A stretch of DNA of 64,000 bases from a virus. Position 1 is the stretch's first letter; every line of letters starts with the position of its first letter. The DNA is taken from the IMG/VR virus record IMGVR_UViG_3300008107_000253, positions 1 to 64,000 of that record; one strand, written 5' to 3'. The position numbers and the translations under genes were made by a program. The notes beneath the pieces are model-generated. The model had not been told where the DNA came from. It did no database searches and saw only the letters and a list, made by a program, of their open reading frames with translations. Positions 33,701-40,817 of the stretch are shown in pieces.

Positions 33701-34047
33701 AAAAAATAATTAAAGAAAAAATAGATATATACGAAATGTCATCTTTGTTTAACAAATACGAAGACGATGATGGTATGATTTTCTTTAATATACTTAAGCG
33801 CATTAATATCAATGCAGATAATTTAGAAGATCCTGAAGTATTTGAACCATACCTTATCAAGCCCGGCGATTCATTCACGAGTATAGCACATCGATATTAT
33901 GGCAATTTAAAAGTTTGGTGGGTTATATGCACACTCAATAAAATTGATAATCCATTTCAAAAATTAGAAATAGGAACTAAAATTTATCTCTTGCGACCTT
34001 CCTATATGGCTAATTTGTTAAATAATTTAGCATTTGCAAATGGATAA
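33697..34047 (+). CDS. 53: Baseplate wedge protein with LysM-like domain (gp53-like)
   Basis: 116 residues. The C-terminal half is a LysM-like fold: YLIKPGDSFTSIAHRYYGNLKVWWVICTLNKIDNP then LEIGTKIYLL. T4 gp53 is a wedge protein whose LysM-like domain joins wedges to the hub, and many contractile systems have the same small protein beside the hub. It overlaps both neighbours (4 and 14 bases). Confidence 0.75.
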   Translation: MKKIIKEKIDIYEMSSLFNKYEDDDGMIFFNILKRININADNLEDPEVFEPYLIKPGDSFTSIAHRYYGNLKVWWVICTLNKIDNPFQKLEIGTKIYLLRPSYMANLLNNLAFANG

Positions 34048-35584
34048 AAATTTTTATATCAAAAATGGCAAAGAATACATCTTTAAGATTATTCTCGTCA
34101 ATAATGATACACCAAACGAAACTACTGTTTTTGAATTCAATCCTAATATGGTTGAAGACCTTGTCATTGAAGAAAGTTTATTTCAATGGTATACCCAGGG
34201 CAATATGACTTATATTAACTATGATGAAGGGTTGGAAAGAGGAGGTCGTTCTGCGTTAGATCCTTTTAATACCGAAGATACTTTCCTCTACAAATATAGA
34301 TTTGATTGCTATGATACTCTTATAATTTCAATTCAACCTTTAAATCTTGATCCAGCAGACGATCCGAATGAATTTTTATTAGAGTATAAATTTGCAATCT
34401 ATGATGTGCAAGATATCCCAGCAAAAGATAACGAGAAGAAAAGAAAGAAAATTTATTTCTGGGATATTGATTATCAATTCATGCTAGATAAAAATGTTGC
34501 ATGGTCTTCGATTATGCATCCTAAATTTAGTGAATTGTCAAAATATCAAATCAGCCAATTGACAAATTATCAGAGATCTATTCAGGTATCGGAGTTACTT
34601 GAACTATTTTTAGAGCATGAAAATATTTGTAATTTTGTTAACCGTATTGATCGAGACAATTGGCGATATACTGCAATAAACCATTTGATGTTTTATACAT
34701 CTCCAAGTCAGAATTTCCTATCAGATGATTTGGATACCTTGATTTCGAATGCAATTGCAAGTGATCAATATGATTATTCGCCAATGATTTTTTCTAAAGA
34801 TCGTGCACCTAAAACAAAAGAAAACGGCAAATTCACACTATTGCCATTGTCTGAATATTATGAGAGATCACAAACCGATCTTTTTATGGAAAACATGTTT
34901 ATTCAATATAAAGGATATAATCAAGCAATTCCGCTAAAATCTCCAAAATATAAATCGTATCAAGAAAGTGTCATTTTAAGCTATCAGTATGCGCAGTCTG
35001 CTGGAATCGATAATTCAAGAGCATATCAAATTAAACCACAAACAAACTATAATCACGGATCTGGACAATTTAACTGGGACTCTGCATGGCATACACCGAG
35101 CGTTGCGAAAAAATTCGTTGCAAACAACATGACTAAACATTTAAAAGCTCTAGGCGAAAATCCTGAGAAGAATACTTTAGTGCTTCTTAATCAATACAAG
35201 AAATCAAAGTCATATACACTAACACCCGAATATTCAGATCAACCAACAAGAGAGGGTAGATTAGCCACAGGTCGTAATAAATTAATCAGTTCAATGGTAC
35301 AATTGAATGATACAATTAATTTTGTAGCAAGAGGGTTAACTTTTAGGAGACCTGGTCGTTTTATAGGTATTGATTTGTTATACGGCCATGATAATATGGA
35401 TTTTGATAACCGTTTAATGGGTCAATGGCTAGTGGCAGAGGTTAAGCACGTTTTCCGTAGTGCTGAATATTTCAACGAAATGACGTGTATTAAAATTCAT
35501 ACGTATCAAAATCTACGACCTCTTGTGGAGGATTTAGATCCCGATGCATTAAATGTCGAAGGCTGGCCAGAGAGACGACAATAA
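34034..35584 (+). CDS. Baseplate hub protein (gp27-like)
   Basis: 516 residues. The N-terminal part is beta-rich (IFKIILVNNDTPNETTVFEF). The C-terminal block, LISSMVQLNDTINFVARGLTFRRPGRFIGIDL then RLMGQWLVAEVKHVFRSAEYFNEMTCIKI, is the tube-like hub domain shared by T4 gp27 and Mu gp44. A hub trimer connects the spike to the first tube ring, consistent with its place two genes before the gp5-like spike. A second ATG at 34040 is an equally good start. Confidence 0.65.
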   Translation: MQMDKNFYIKNGKEYIFKIILVNNDTPNETTVFEFNPNMVEDLVIEESLFQWYTQGNMTYINYDEGLERGGRSALDPFNTEDTFLYKYRFDCYDTLIISIQPLNLDPADDPNEFLLEYKFAIYDVQDIPAKDNEKKRKKIYFWDIDYQFMLDKNVAWSSIMHPKFSELSKYQISQLTNYQRSIQVSELLELFLEHENICNFVNRIDRDNWRYTAINHLMFYTSPSQNFLSDDLDTLISNAIASDQYDYSPMIFSKDRAPKTKENGKFTLLPLSEYYERSQTDLFMENMFIQYKGYNQAIPLKSPKYKSYQESVILSYQYAQSAGIDNSRAYQIKPQTNYNHGSGQFNWDSAWHTPSVAKKFVANNMTKHLKALGENPEKNTLVLLNQYKKSKSYTLTPEYSDQPTREGRLATGRNKLISSMVQLNDTINFVARGLTFRRPGRFIGIDLLYGHDNMDFDNRLMGQWLVAEVKHVFRSAEYFNEMTCIKIHTYQNLRPLVEDLDPDALNVEGWPERRQ

Positions 35585-35592
35585 TTAATCTT

Positions 35593-36564
35593 ATGGCATT
35601 TACTTTAAGATCACCTCAAAATTCTGAATATCTACAGGACGAACAATTCTATGTTTATGTCAGCTCGAATCCAAATATTACAAGGGAGGATGCTAGAGTC
35701 ATTGATGAAATAAGATGGTTTCTTCAATCACAAGATGCTATTAATTTGATTGCTTGTTTTGATGATAAGCTTCACAAAGAAGAAGGAGATCCAAAAGCAA
35801 ATGAAACATATTGTGATAACGCAAGAGTAAATAAAAGGCCTTGCAAATTGATTTATCCAAATATGTCAGCAGCACAGTTACGCTACTTTGTTCGTAAAAT
35901 TGAAAACATTCACCCAGAAATTAAGCAACTCGTATCTACACATGAAATGCATTTGCCGATATCACCATCTGTGGCAACTCTTGCTATGTTTTCTTCTGAT
36001 GCCTCTTCAACCGATCTAATCAATTTAACAAAGACACATAATTTTACTAGCAAAGATGGTTTTGTTGATTTGGTGTATGACACAAATGCTAATATTCCTG
36101 CAGTTGCCCCTTTAAGTATAATACAGCAACAATATCCACAAGTAAATGAATGGGTCGATAAGCTGAATGCATCTGCAAATGGTTTATATGTACAGTCATT
36201 ACCAGATAAAACATACGGCAAAGTAAAGACAGAATATAATTCTAGTGAAGCTCATGGCTTATTATTGGGCAATGATGCATTAAAGGCTTCAAGAGTATCT
36301 GGTGCTGTAAATTCTATTTTAGAAAATGCCTACAATAGATACAAAGATCGTTATCGTTTAATGGATCATTTAGTGCCATTGGTGTCTCGATATGAACCAG
36401 GCAAGGCTGCTTTGTTTTACAAATTTGACATCGAGGGGATACAAACAGAAATGGACCCAAATGGTACAAAGAAAAATAGCAATAATGTGCCGAATAAAAT
36501 CCTTTATGCCTATATTGAACGGTTTAATGATGACAATGTCAATGGTAAATATATCCAATCGTAA
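35593..36564 (+). CDS. Unknown baseplate-region protein
   Basis: 323 residues, soluble, with no domain I recognise. It has conserved-looking features such as MSAAQLRYFVRKIENIHPEI and LYYRYKD-like helices near the C-terminus (AVNSILENAYNRYKDRYRLMD). It has four Cys, two of them close together (YCDNARVNKRPCKL). It lies between the hub and spike genes and shares the last base with the spike start codon (TAATG), so a baseplate part or assembly factor is likely. Confidence 0.6.
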   Translation: MAFTLRSPQNSEYLQDEQFYVYVSSNPNITREDARVIDEIRWFLQSQDAINLIACFDDKLHKEEGDPKANETYCDNARVNKRPCKLIYPNMSAAQLRYFVRKIENIHPEIKQLVSTHEMHLPISPSVATLAMFSSDASSTDLINLTKTHNFTSKDGFVDLVYDTNANIPAVAPLSIIQQQYPQVNEWVDKLNASANGLYVQSLPDKTYGKVKTEYNSSEAHGLLLGNDALKASRVSGAVNSILENAYNRYKDRYRLMDHLVPLVSRYEPGKAALFYKFDIEGIQTEMDPNGTKKNSNNVPNKILYAYIERFNDDNVNGKYIQS

Positions 36565-37976
36565 TGAAAAAAGAGTATATCAAAAATTACCTCGGCATCG
36601 TCGTACAGAATAACGATCCGCTAAAAAGAGGTCGGGTTAAGGTTTGGGTTCCGCATGTGGAGATGACCGTGTATGAAGGATGGAACAACACACAAGAAAA
36701 TAGGCAATTTAATTTTCCAGGTGCTAATAATTTTTCAGGACTTGATGCTAACATCATTGAACAACTAAGAATGTCATTGCCGTGGGCTGAAGTTGCAATG
36801 CCAATGGTTGGTTCTGGTGGCTCCAGTGGCATATATAATTCGATACTCGATAGAGGTACAATTTCTGATAAGTCTGAATACCTATCAGAAGGTCTTGATT
36901 TTATCGATCAGAAAAAGAAAGATGAATTAGAAAGAGCTAAAAAAGAAATTGGTGAATGGAAACCAATTGATAAAAATAGGCTCGACCTATTAGCAAGAGA
37001 AGATGGCTTGCCTAAAACAAAAGGTAAAAAATTTCCAGAAATGGAAGACGATGTTTTTGTTCTTGGAACTAAACCAGCAAAGCTATATCAATCAATTTAT
37101 GATAGTCATGAAAATGATAAGTCATCGCTAGGTGCTGCTCCAGATTATCCTGGTAAGTTTGAAAACGGAACTAATCGTAATGATAAAGAATATCAAGCAA
37201 GCCGCGATGACATGATCTACCGCAGCAAGTATTCATTAGTACAGAGAGGAGGTGCGATTACAATTGTTAATACAACAGAGCGAGAGATTCTCAATTTAAC
37301 GCATTTTAGCGGTTCATATAAAGAATTCAATAACTACACGAATACTGAATTTGCCGCGAATAACGATCAACGTCTGGTGATGAATGATGCATTCTATACA
37401 GTGAATGGCCACCGCTCGGAGTATGTCGGTGGTGACTATGATATCATCATAAAGGGTGCTTATCGTGTTACGTTTGGTGATCCTAAAAATCATAAAGAAC
37501 CGTTGTCACAAATCAAAAGGCTTATGGAAGATTTCCATAAGAAATACAACCTGCCTTTCGAAATACAAAGATCAATTCTCGATGACTATGGTGGGCAGTC
37601 TGGTGAATTCACTTCATGTCCTACCTGTACAAAAGCAATTTATGCTTCATTAGAAAATGTTGCCGATCAGGTAACTCAATCAATATATTCACCATCATGC
37701 CCGTCTGAAACTAATTTAATGCCATCACCCAAAGCCTATTCACTTGTTTCAGTTCCGACTTTGGAATGTATGACATGTGGCGGCACTGGCAAAAGTCCAT
37801 CTACTCAAGACGGATCATGGGGACAGAATCCTAACAAAGCAAGCATGACTGAGGCATTAATTGATCTTCAGAACCGAATGTTTCAATATGAAGAACAATT
37901 AGGCAATACAGAAGACAATATTATGAATTATGGCAAGAACCAGCATATTGTTGTATCGAATCGATCCTGTTGGTAA
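36564..37976 (+). CDS. 5: Baseplate spike gp5-like protein, N-terminal part
   Basis: 470 residues. The N-terminal OB-fold, NYLGIVVQNNDPLKRGRVKVWVPHV, is the gp5/VgrG mark, followed by LPWAEVAMPMVGSGG. Later strands (YSLVQRGGAITIVNTTEREILNLTHFSGSYKEF) and two Cys pairs (CPTCTKAIY and CMTCGGTGK, residues about 353-415) are seen. The second resembles a DnaJ-type zinc motif. No lysozyme domain is present, unlike T4 gp5. The frame ends 47 bases into the next frame, whose product looks like the missing continuation; see that entry. Confidence 0.8.
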   Translation: MKKEYIKNYLGIVVQNNDPLKRGRVKVWVPHVEMTVYEGWNNTQENRQFNFPGANNFSGLDANIIEQLRMSLPWAEVAMPMVGSGGSSGIYNSILDRGTISDKSEYLSEGLDFIDQKKKDELERAKKEIGEWKPIDKNRLDLLAREDGLPKTKGKKFPEMEDDVFVLGTKPAKLYQSIYDSHENDKSSLGAAPDYPGKFENGTNRNDKEYQASRDDMIYRSKYSLVQRGGAITIVNTTEREILNLTHFSGSYKEFNNYTNTEFAANNDQRLVMNDAFYTVNGHRSEYVGGDYDIIIKGAYRVTFGDPKNHKEPLSQIKRLMEDFHKKYNLPFEIQRSILDDYGGQSGEFTSCPTCTKAIYASLENVADQVTQSIYSPSCPSETNLMPSPKAYSLVSVPTLECMTCGGTGKSPSTQDGSWGQNPNKASMTEALIDLQNRMFQYEEQLGNTEDNIMNYGKNQHIVVSNRSCW

Positions 37977-38493
37977 AATGGCACCGGCAGGAGTAAAGCT
38001 TTCAAGCACTACTGCGTATCAAAAGATGGCAGCAACGCCATTAGTAGAAAAAGTTCATGTCGATGCACCACCAACTGGTTCGTTTAGTATGGTTTGTGGC
38101 TTTCGATATAACCTGTTAGTTGGTTCTGGTGGTATATCATTAAAGACTACAGGACCTGTAGATATCAGTGGATCTGTTACGACGATTGCAGGCAAACAGG
38201 TAGTAGTGTCGTCAGAGAATGAAGTTTACGTTGATGGTGGTAAACGTTTACAGCTCACTGCTGATAATATTAGTCTTGCACCAAAAGGCGGCAATGGTGC
38301 TCAGGTTTATGTTGGTGGTAATTTAGAAATAGATAAGAATACTATCGTACGAGGCGGTGCTCACATCGAAGGTGAATTATCAGTACAGCACATTACTGCT
38401 CCTATTGAATATCAATCAACAGAAACAGAGGTTATGGCTGCACACATTGTTGATGATGTTGTACAAGCGTTAGACAGCAAGCAATGGCATTGA
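37930..38493 (+). CDS. Spike gp5-like protein, C-terminal beta-helix part
   Basis: 187 residues. YRIDPVGKMAPAGVKLS leads into HVDAPPTGSFSMVCGFRYNLLVGSGGISLKTTGPVDISGSVTTIAGKQVVVSSENEVYVDGGKRLQLTADNISLAPKGG, shown here only as the strand order of a spike beta-helix. The start of the region reads like a seamless continuation of the previous frame in the +1 frame. Either this is one gene with a +1 shift (natural or a sequence error), or the spike is built from two polypeptides started separately at ATG 37930. Both ORFs together would be about 650 residues. Confidence 0.7.
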   Translation: MARTSILLYRIDPVGKMAPAGVKLSSTTAYQKMAATPLVEKVHVDAPPTGSFSMVCGFRYNLLVGSGGISLKTTGPVDISGSVTTIAGKQVVVSSENEVYVDGGKRLQLTADNISLAPKGGNGAQVYVGGNLEIDKNTIVRGGAHIEGELSVQHITAPIEYQSTETEVMAAHIVDDVVQALDSKQWH

Positions 38494-38747
38494 ACGGAAG
38501 TTCGCCTGTTCTAGCAAAACCTAGTGTCTTTTCTTCTGACATGGCAAAGAAATTTGAAAATGTTGATTTGTCTGTATTGGTGTCAAATGATCCAATTCAA
38601 TCAACTTCAAATTCTGATGTAACATTGGATTCACTGTTATCTATTGGTGAAATCATTGCACCTCCTTTAGTTGTAGAATCTCAACCAAAAGAAGCAACAT
38701 GCCCGATTGTGCATCAATTAAGTGAAGGACTAACGCCTATTGTTTAA
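38484..38747 (+). CDS. Small unknown protein after the spike gene
   Basis: 87 residues, Ser/Pro/Val-rich and mostly extended, ending HQLSEGLTPIV. It has no PAAR motif, so I do not call it a spike tip. It overlaps the spike by 10 bases and ends 4 bases into a convergent minus-strand gene. Last gene of the baseplate operon. Confidence 0.55.
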   Translation: MALNGSSPVLAKPSVFSSDMAKKFENVDLSVLVSNDPIQSTSNSDVTLDSLLSIGEIIAPPLVVESQPKEATCPIVHQLSEGLTPIV

Positions 38748-39070
38748 AATGGCAGTTCTTCTGATAGGTAAGAATTAATTAAAGACAAAGCAATGTCTTT
38801 TGTATCTTGGTCGACACCTTTCTCCCCTAATTCTGCTAGCTTGACTTTGTCAATGTCGCTGATTTTAGAAGGATCATAAAGCATTGCCCTTGCGACTAAT
38901 TGCATTAGATTAAGTTCTCCCACATCATCTTGTTCTTCCGTATCAGGAGGAAGATCTTCTTCTGATTGATTAGGATTACCAGGAAGTTCAGATTGGTTCG
39001 GATCTCCTGGTTCTTGTTCAATTAGATATGAACGAATGACACTTTCAAAATAGGTTGTAGGTTTTTTCAT
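38744..39070 (-). CDS. Small acidic protein, possibly capsid-targeted
   Basis: 108 residues. The N-terminal amphipathic helix, YFESVIRSYLIEQEPG, precedes a disordered acidic segment (residues 20-50, repeats of NPNQSE). A helical C-terminus follows (LMQLVARAMLYDPSKISDIDKVKLAEL, IALSLINSYLSEE). The start resembles T4 capsid-targeting peptides cut by gp21 after Leu/Ile-x-Glu (here LIE). That is a hypothesis. It follows a similar small gene on the same strand. Confidence 0.6.
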   Translation of the reverse strand: MKKPTTYFESVIRSYLIEQEPGDPNQSELPGNPNQSEEDLPPDTEEQDDVGELNLMQLVARAMLYDPSKISDIDKVKLAELGEKGVDQDTKDIALSLINSYLSEELPF

Positions 39071-39073
39071 ATA

Positions 39074-39295
39074 TTATAATGAAGAAGTCGATGTTGTTGA
39101 TTTTAAGGCATCAGCTTTTTTACGAGCTTCCAATGCTTCTTGTTCTTCTTTTTGTTTTTGTGCCTCTGCAGCTGCTAGTTGTGCGTCTTTAGCTTTTTTC
39201 TGTGCAGCTACTACAGTTGGATCCGTTGATGTTGTATCTTCTTCGTCTAATTGGCTTAGAAATTCATTGATCGCCATTTCAAATTTGGAACTCAT
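39074..39295 (-). CDS. Small charged coiled-coil protein, possibly capsid-targeted
   Basis: 73 residues. The N-terminal helix KFEMAINEFLSQLDEED is followed by a long Ala/Lys/Glu/Gln-rich stretch (VVAAQKKAKDAQLAAAEAQ), predicted coiled coil, and a Ser/Thr tail. It has its own late-promoter element. The helix-then-acidic start is shared with the next gene downstream, suggesting both are late internal or core proteins. Confidence 0.6.
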   Translation of the reverse strand: MSSKFEMAINEFLSQLDEEDTTSTDPTVVAAQKKAKDAQLAAAEAQKQKEEQEALEARKKADALKSTTSTSSL

Positions 39296-39301
39296 ATTCT
39301 T

Positions 39302-39309
39302 TATTTATT
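39302..39309 (-). promoter_or_regulatory. Late promoter element, AATAAATA
   Basis: Minus-strand AATAAATA ends 6 bases before ATG 39295, the usual spacing in this genome. The 181-base gap to the next gene (39296-39476) is otherwise T-rich on the plus strand and holds nothing else I recognise. Confidence 0.55.
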
Positions 39310-39476
39310 GTAATTTGAGCAGACTATGCCTTAAACCCTTTTCTTTTTTGCTCTTTGATTTATTTTCTTTTTTTAAATCCATATCTCAATGGCTCCCTTT
39401 CGCTATTTGCTAGCCCTTATTTCTACATACTCTTCGCTGATTTTTTTAGCAACGATAAAAATAAATAAAAAATAAA

Positions 39477-39992
39477 TTATTTAAATGTTGTGCTTAAAGC
39501 ACACTTGACACTTAAATTGTCATTGACCTTTCTTTTTAAGCCAGATAAAGAATATTGCTCTAGAATATTCGATAATGCATTGAAATTGAACTTCCTCGAT
39601 TTTTGAATTGCTTCAATAATTTCACCTGGTAAATCATTAAGGTCAAAATTATGACTATAGGTAATATATTTTGTCTTGAAAATTTTCTTTAATGCATTTT
39701 TTAGTTGCATTATGGCCTTATCAGATTTATTACCAACTGCATTAGTAATGAAAGTGTATTCTTGTGGTCCACTATCAACGATAACAGTGGAAGCTCCTAC
39801 TTTGAGCATTAAAATTAAAGTCTCAACAGCACAATGCAGAACTATCTTTTTGATATCACTTTGAAGACTATTTTCATTAATGCCGTATAAGCTGAAATAT
39901 TCTTCAATTTTATTCTTGCTTTTGTGAATCAGATCCTGCAATAGTATTACTTGATAGGAGCTGTAACAATGTTTCAAATTCAAGGCATGCAT
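39477..39992 (-). CDS. Unknown protein downstream of the nuclease, start uncertain
   Basis: 171 residues if started at ATG 39992, but that start overlaps the nuclease gene by 83 bases. A non-ATG start near 39935-39905 is plausible, leaving about 140-150 residues. The body is helical and basic (VLHCAVETLILMLKVGASTVIVDSGPQEYTFI, KAIMQLKNALKKIFKTKYITY, FNALSNILEQYSLSGLKRK). Not recognised. It is probably cotranscribed with the nuclease. Confidence 0.5.
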   Translation of the reverse strand: MHALNLKHCYSSYQVILLQDLIHKSKNKIEEYFSLYGINENSLQSDIKKIVLHCAVETLILMLKVGASTVIVDSGPQEYTFITNAVGNKSDKAIMQLKNALKKIFKTKYITYSHNFDLNDLPGEIIEAIQKSRKFNFNALSNILEQYSLSGLKRKVNDNLSVKCALSTTFK

Positions 39993-40296
39993 AAGTCTTG
40001 GTATGGTTGCGCTTGAATACTAATAGAGGAATGCGGCCTTCTTTGCAATTAGATTCGCATTGTTTTATTGAAGCCCACACATTCATCTTTTCTTGGTTCT
40101 TGCATTCAATATCAAAAGGTATTAGCTTGCGTGCAGCTGGTGATAATTTAATATCACTTCCACTTTCTCCCATAATAGCACATTTGATGTCGTCTTCTTC
40201 TAATTCTGTATGCAAGGACCGGAATGAATCACGGACATGATCTTGTAATCGACGGCCTTTGGCCTTTGCAGCACTGGTGGAAATCTTTTTTGGCAT
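39910..40296 (-). CDS. PD-(D/E)XK nuclease, Holliday-junction resolvase-like
   Basis: 128 residues from ATG 40296 (a TTG at 40302 is also in frame). The layout is that of small resolvases: an N-terminal basic helix, KAKGRRLQDHVRDSFRSLH; then GESGSDIKLSPAARKLIPFDIECKNQE, giving the catalytic Asp and Glu-x-Lys; then WASIKQCESN and PLLVFKRNHTKTYACLEF. No endonuclease VII (gp49) gene is seen, and the upstream gene has a late promoter. It could therefore supply the junction-resolving activity needed before packaging. The substrate is inferred. Confidence 0.7.
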   Translation of the reverse strand: MPKKISTSAAKAKGRRLQDHVRDSFRSLHTELEEDDIKCAIMGESGSDIKLSPAARKLIPFDIECKNQEKMNVWASIKQCESNCKEGRIPLLVFKRNHTKTYACLEFETLLQLLSSNTIAGSDSQKQE

Positions 40297-40305
40297 TTCC
40301 AAAAC

Positions 40306-40506
40306 TTACACCTTTTTCGGTTCTAATACACCTTTAATTTTTTGACGACGAAACATTTTACCTTTAAACAAAGCCTTTGGTGCACGAGCATCACCTGGTG
40401 CATAATCACCTTTAACACTAATACCAACAGAAGCCGTAGTATTATCTTCGCCAATAATATTTGCTTTTTGAAGAAGAATGTTATATAGTGTATAAAATTT
40501 TGACAT
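40306..40506 (-). CDS. Small basic late protein, unknown
   Basis: 66 residues, basic C-terminus (KGKMFRRQKIKGVLEPKKV). Not recognised. First gene of a short minus-strand late unit that continues with the nuclease after 9 bases. The late element is 6 bases before the ATG and overlaps the start of the divergent uvsY gene. Confidence 0.6.
   Translation of the reverse strand: MSKFYTLYNILLQKANIIGEDNTTASVGISVKGDYAPGDARAPKALFKGKMFRRQKIKGVLEPKKV
40468..40496 (+). promoter_or_regulatory. Sigma70-like early promoter of the uvsY-uvsW-55-47 operon
   Basis: TTGAAG (40468-40473), 17-base spacer, TATAAA (40491-40496), predicting a leader of about 15 bases. It lies inside the divergent small late gene. Confidence 0.5.
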
Positions 40507-40512
40507 TATAAG

Positions 40513-40520
40513 TATTTATG
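40513..40520 (-). promoter_or_regulatory. T4-type late promoter element, CATAAATA
   Basis: Minus-strand CATAAATA ends 6 bases before ATG 40506. It covers the first bases of the uvsY-like coding region on the other strand, so late initiation here opposes early transcription of the recombination operon. Confidence 0.6.
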
Positions 40521-40817
40521 GATATCATTGAAAAGTACGAAGCAGAAATCAAAGAAGACGCGCATGTTGATGAATTAAATGTCAAAGATGTTGCAATGAG
40601 ATTACCAGCCATTAAACACAAATGGGTTTCGCGTCTTATCTATCATAAAAGACAAGTATCAAAACTTAGCAACGAGTTAGATAATATTGTAGACCTTTCA
40701 ATCCGAGAATATCATCGTTCGATCGTGGATTACCTTGAACACGTCGAATCAATATTCAGATACATGACGAATGACATTAAAAATGTTATTGAAATTATGA
40801 AACTTGAAATGACATAA
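40518..40817 (+). CDS. uvsY: UvsY-like recombination mediator (short form)
   Basis: 99 residues (T4 UvsY 137). The N-terminal pattern IKEDAHVDELNVKDVAMRLPAIKHKWVSRLIYHKRQVSKL resembles the start of T4-type UvsY, and the C-terminal helices YLEHVESIFRYMTNDIKNVIEIMK resemble its end. The middle segment is missing. UvsY loads UvsX onto gp32-covered DNA. It overlaps uvsW by one base; uvsY and uvsW are near neighbours in T4. Called on pattern and synteny. Confidence 0.6.
   Translation: MDIIEKYEAEIKEDAHVDELNVKDVAMRLPAIKHKWVSRLIYHKRQVSKLSNELDNIVDLSIREYHRSIVDYLEHVESIFRYMTNDIKNVIEIMKLEMT

Noticed and set aside
38484-38747. PAAR spike-tip protein after the gp5-like gene
   Set aside because: Position fits, but there are no Pro-Ala-Ala-Arg motifs, no metal-binding His/Cys pattern and the length and strand pattern do not match.
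39296-39476. tRNA or small RNA gene in the 181-base gap
   Set aside because: No cloverleaf or strong stem found by eye; only T-rich sequence and a late-promoter element at one end.
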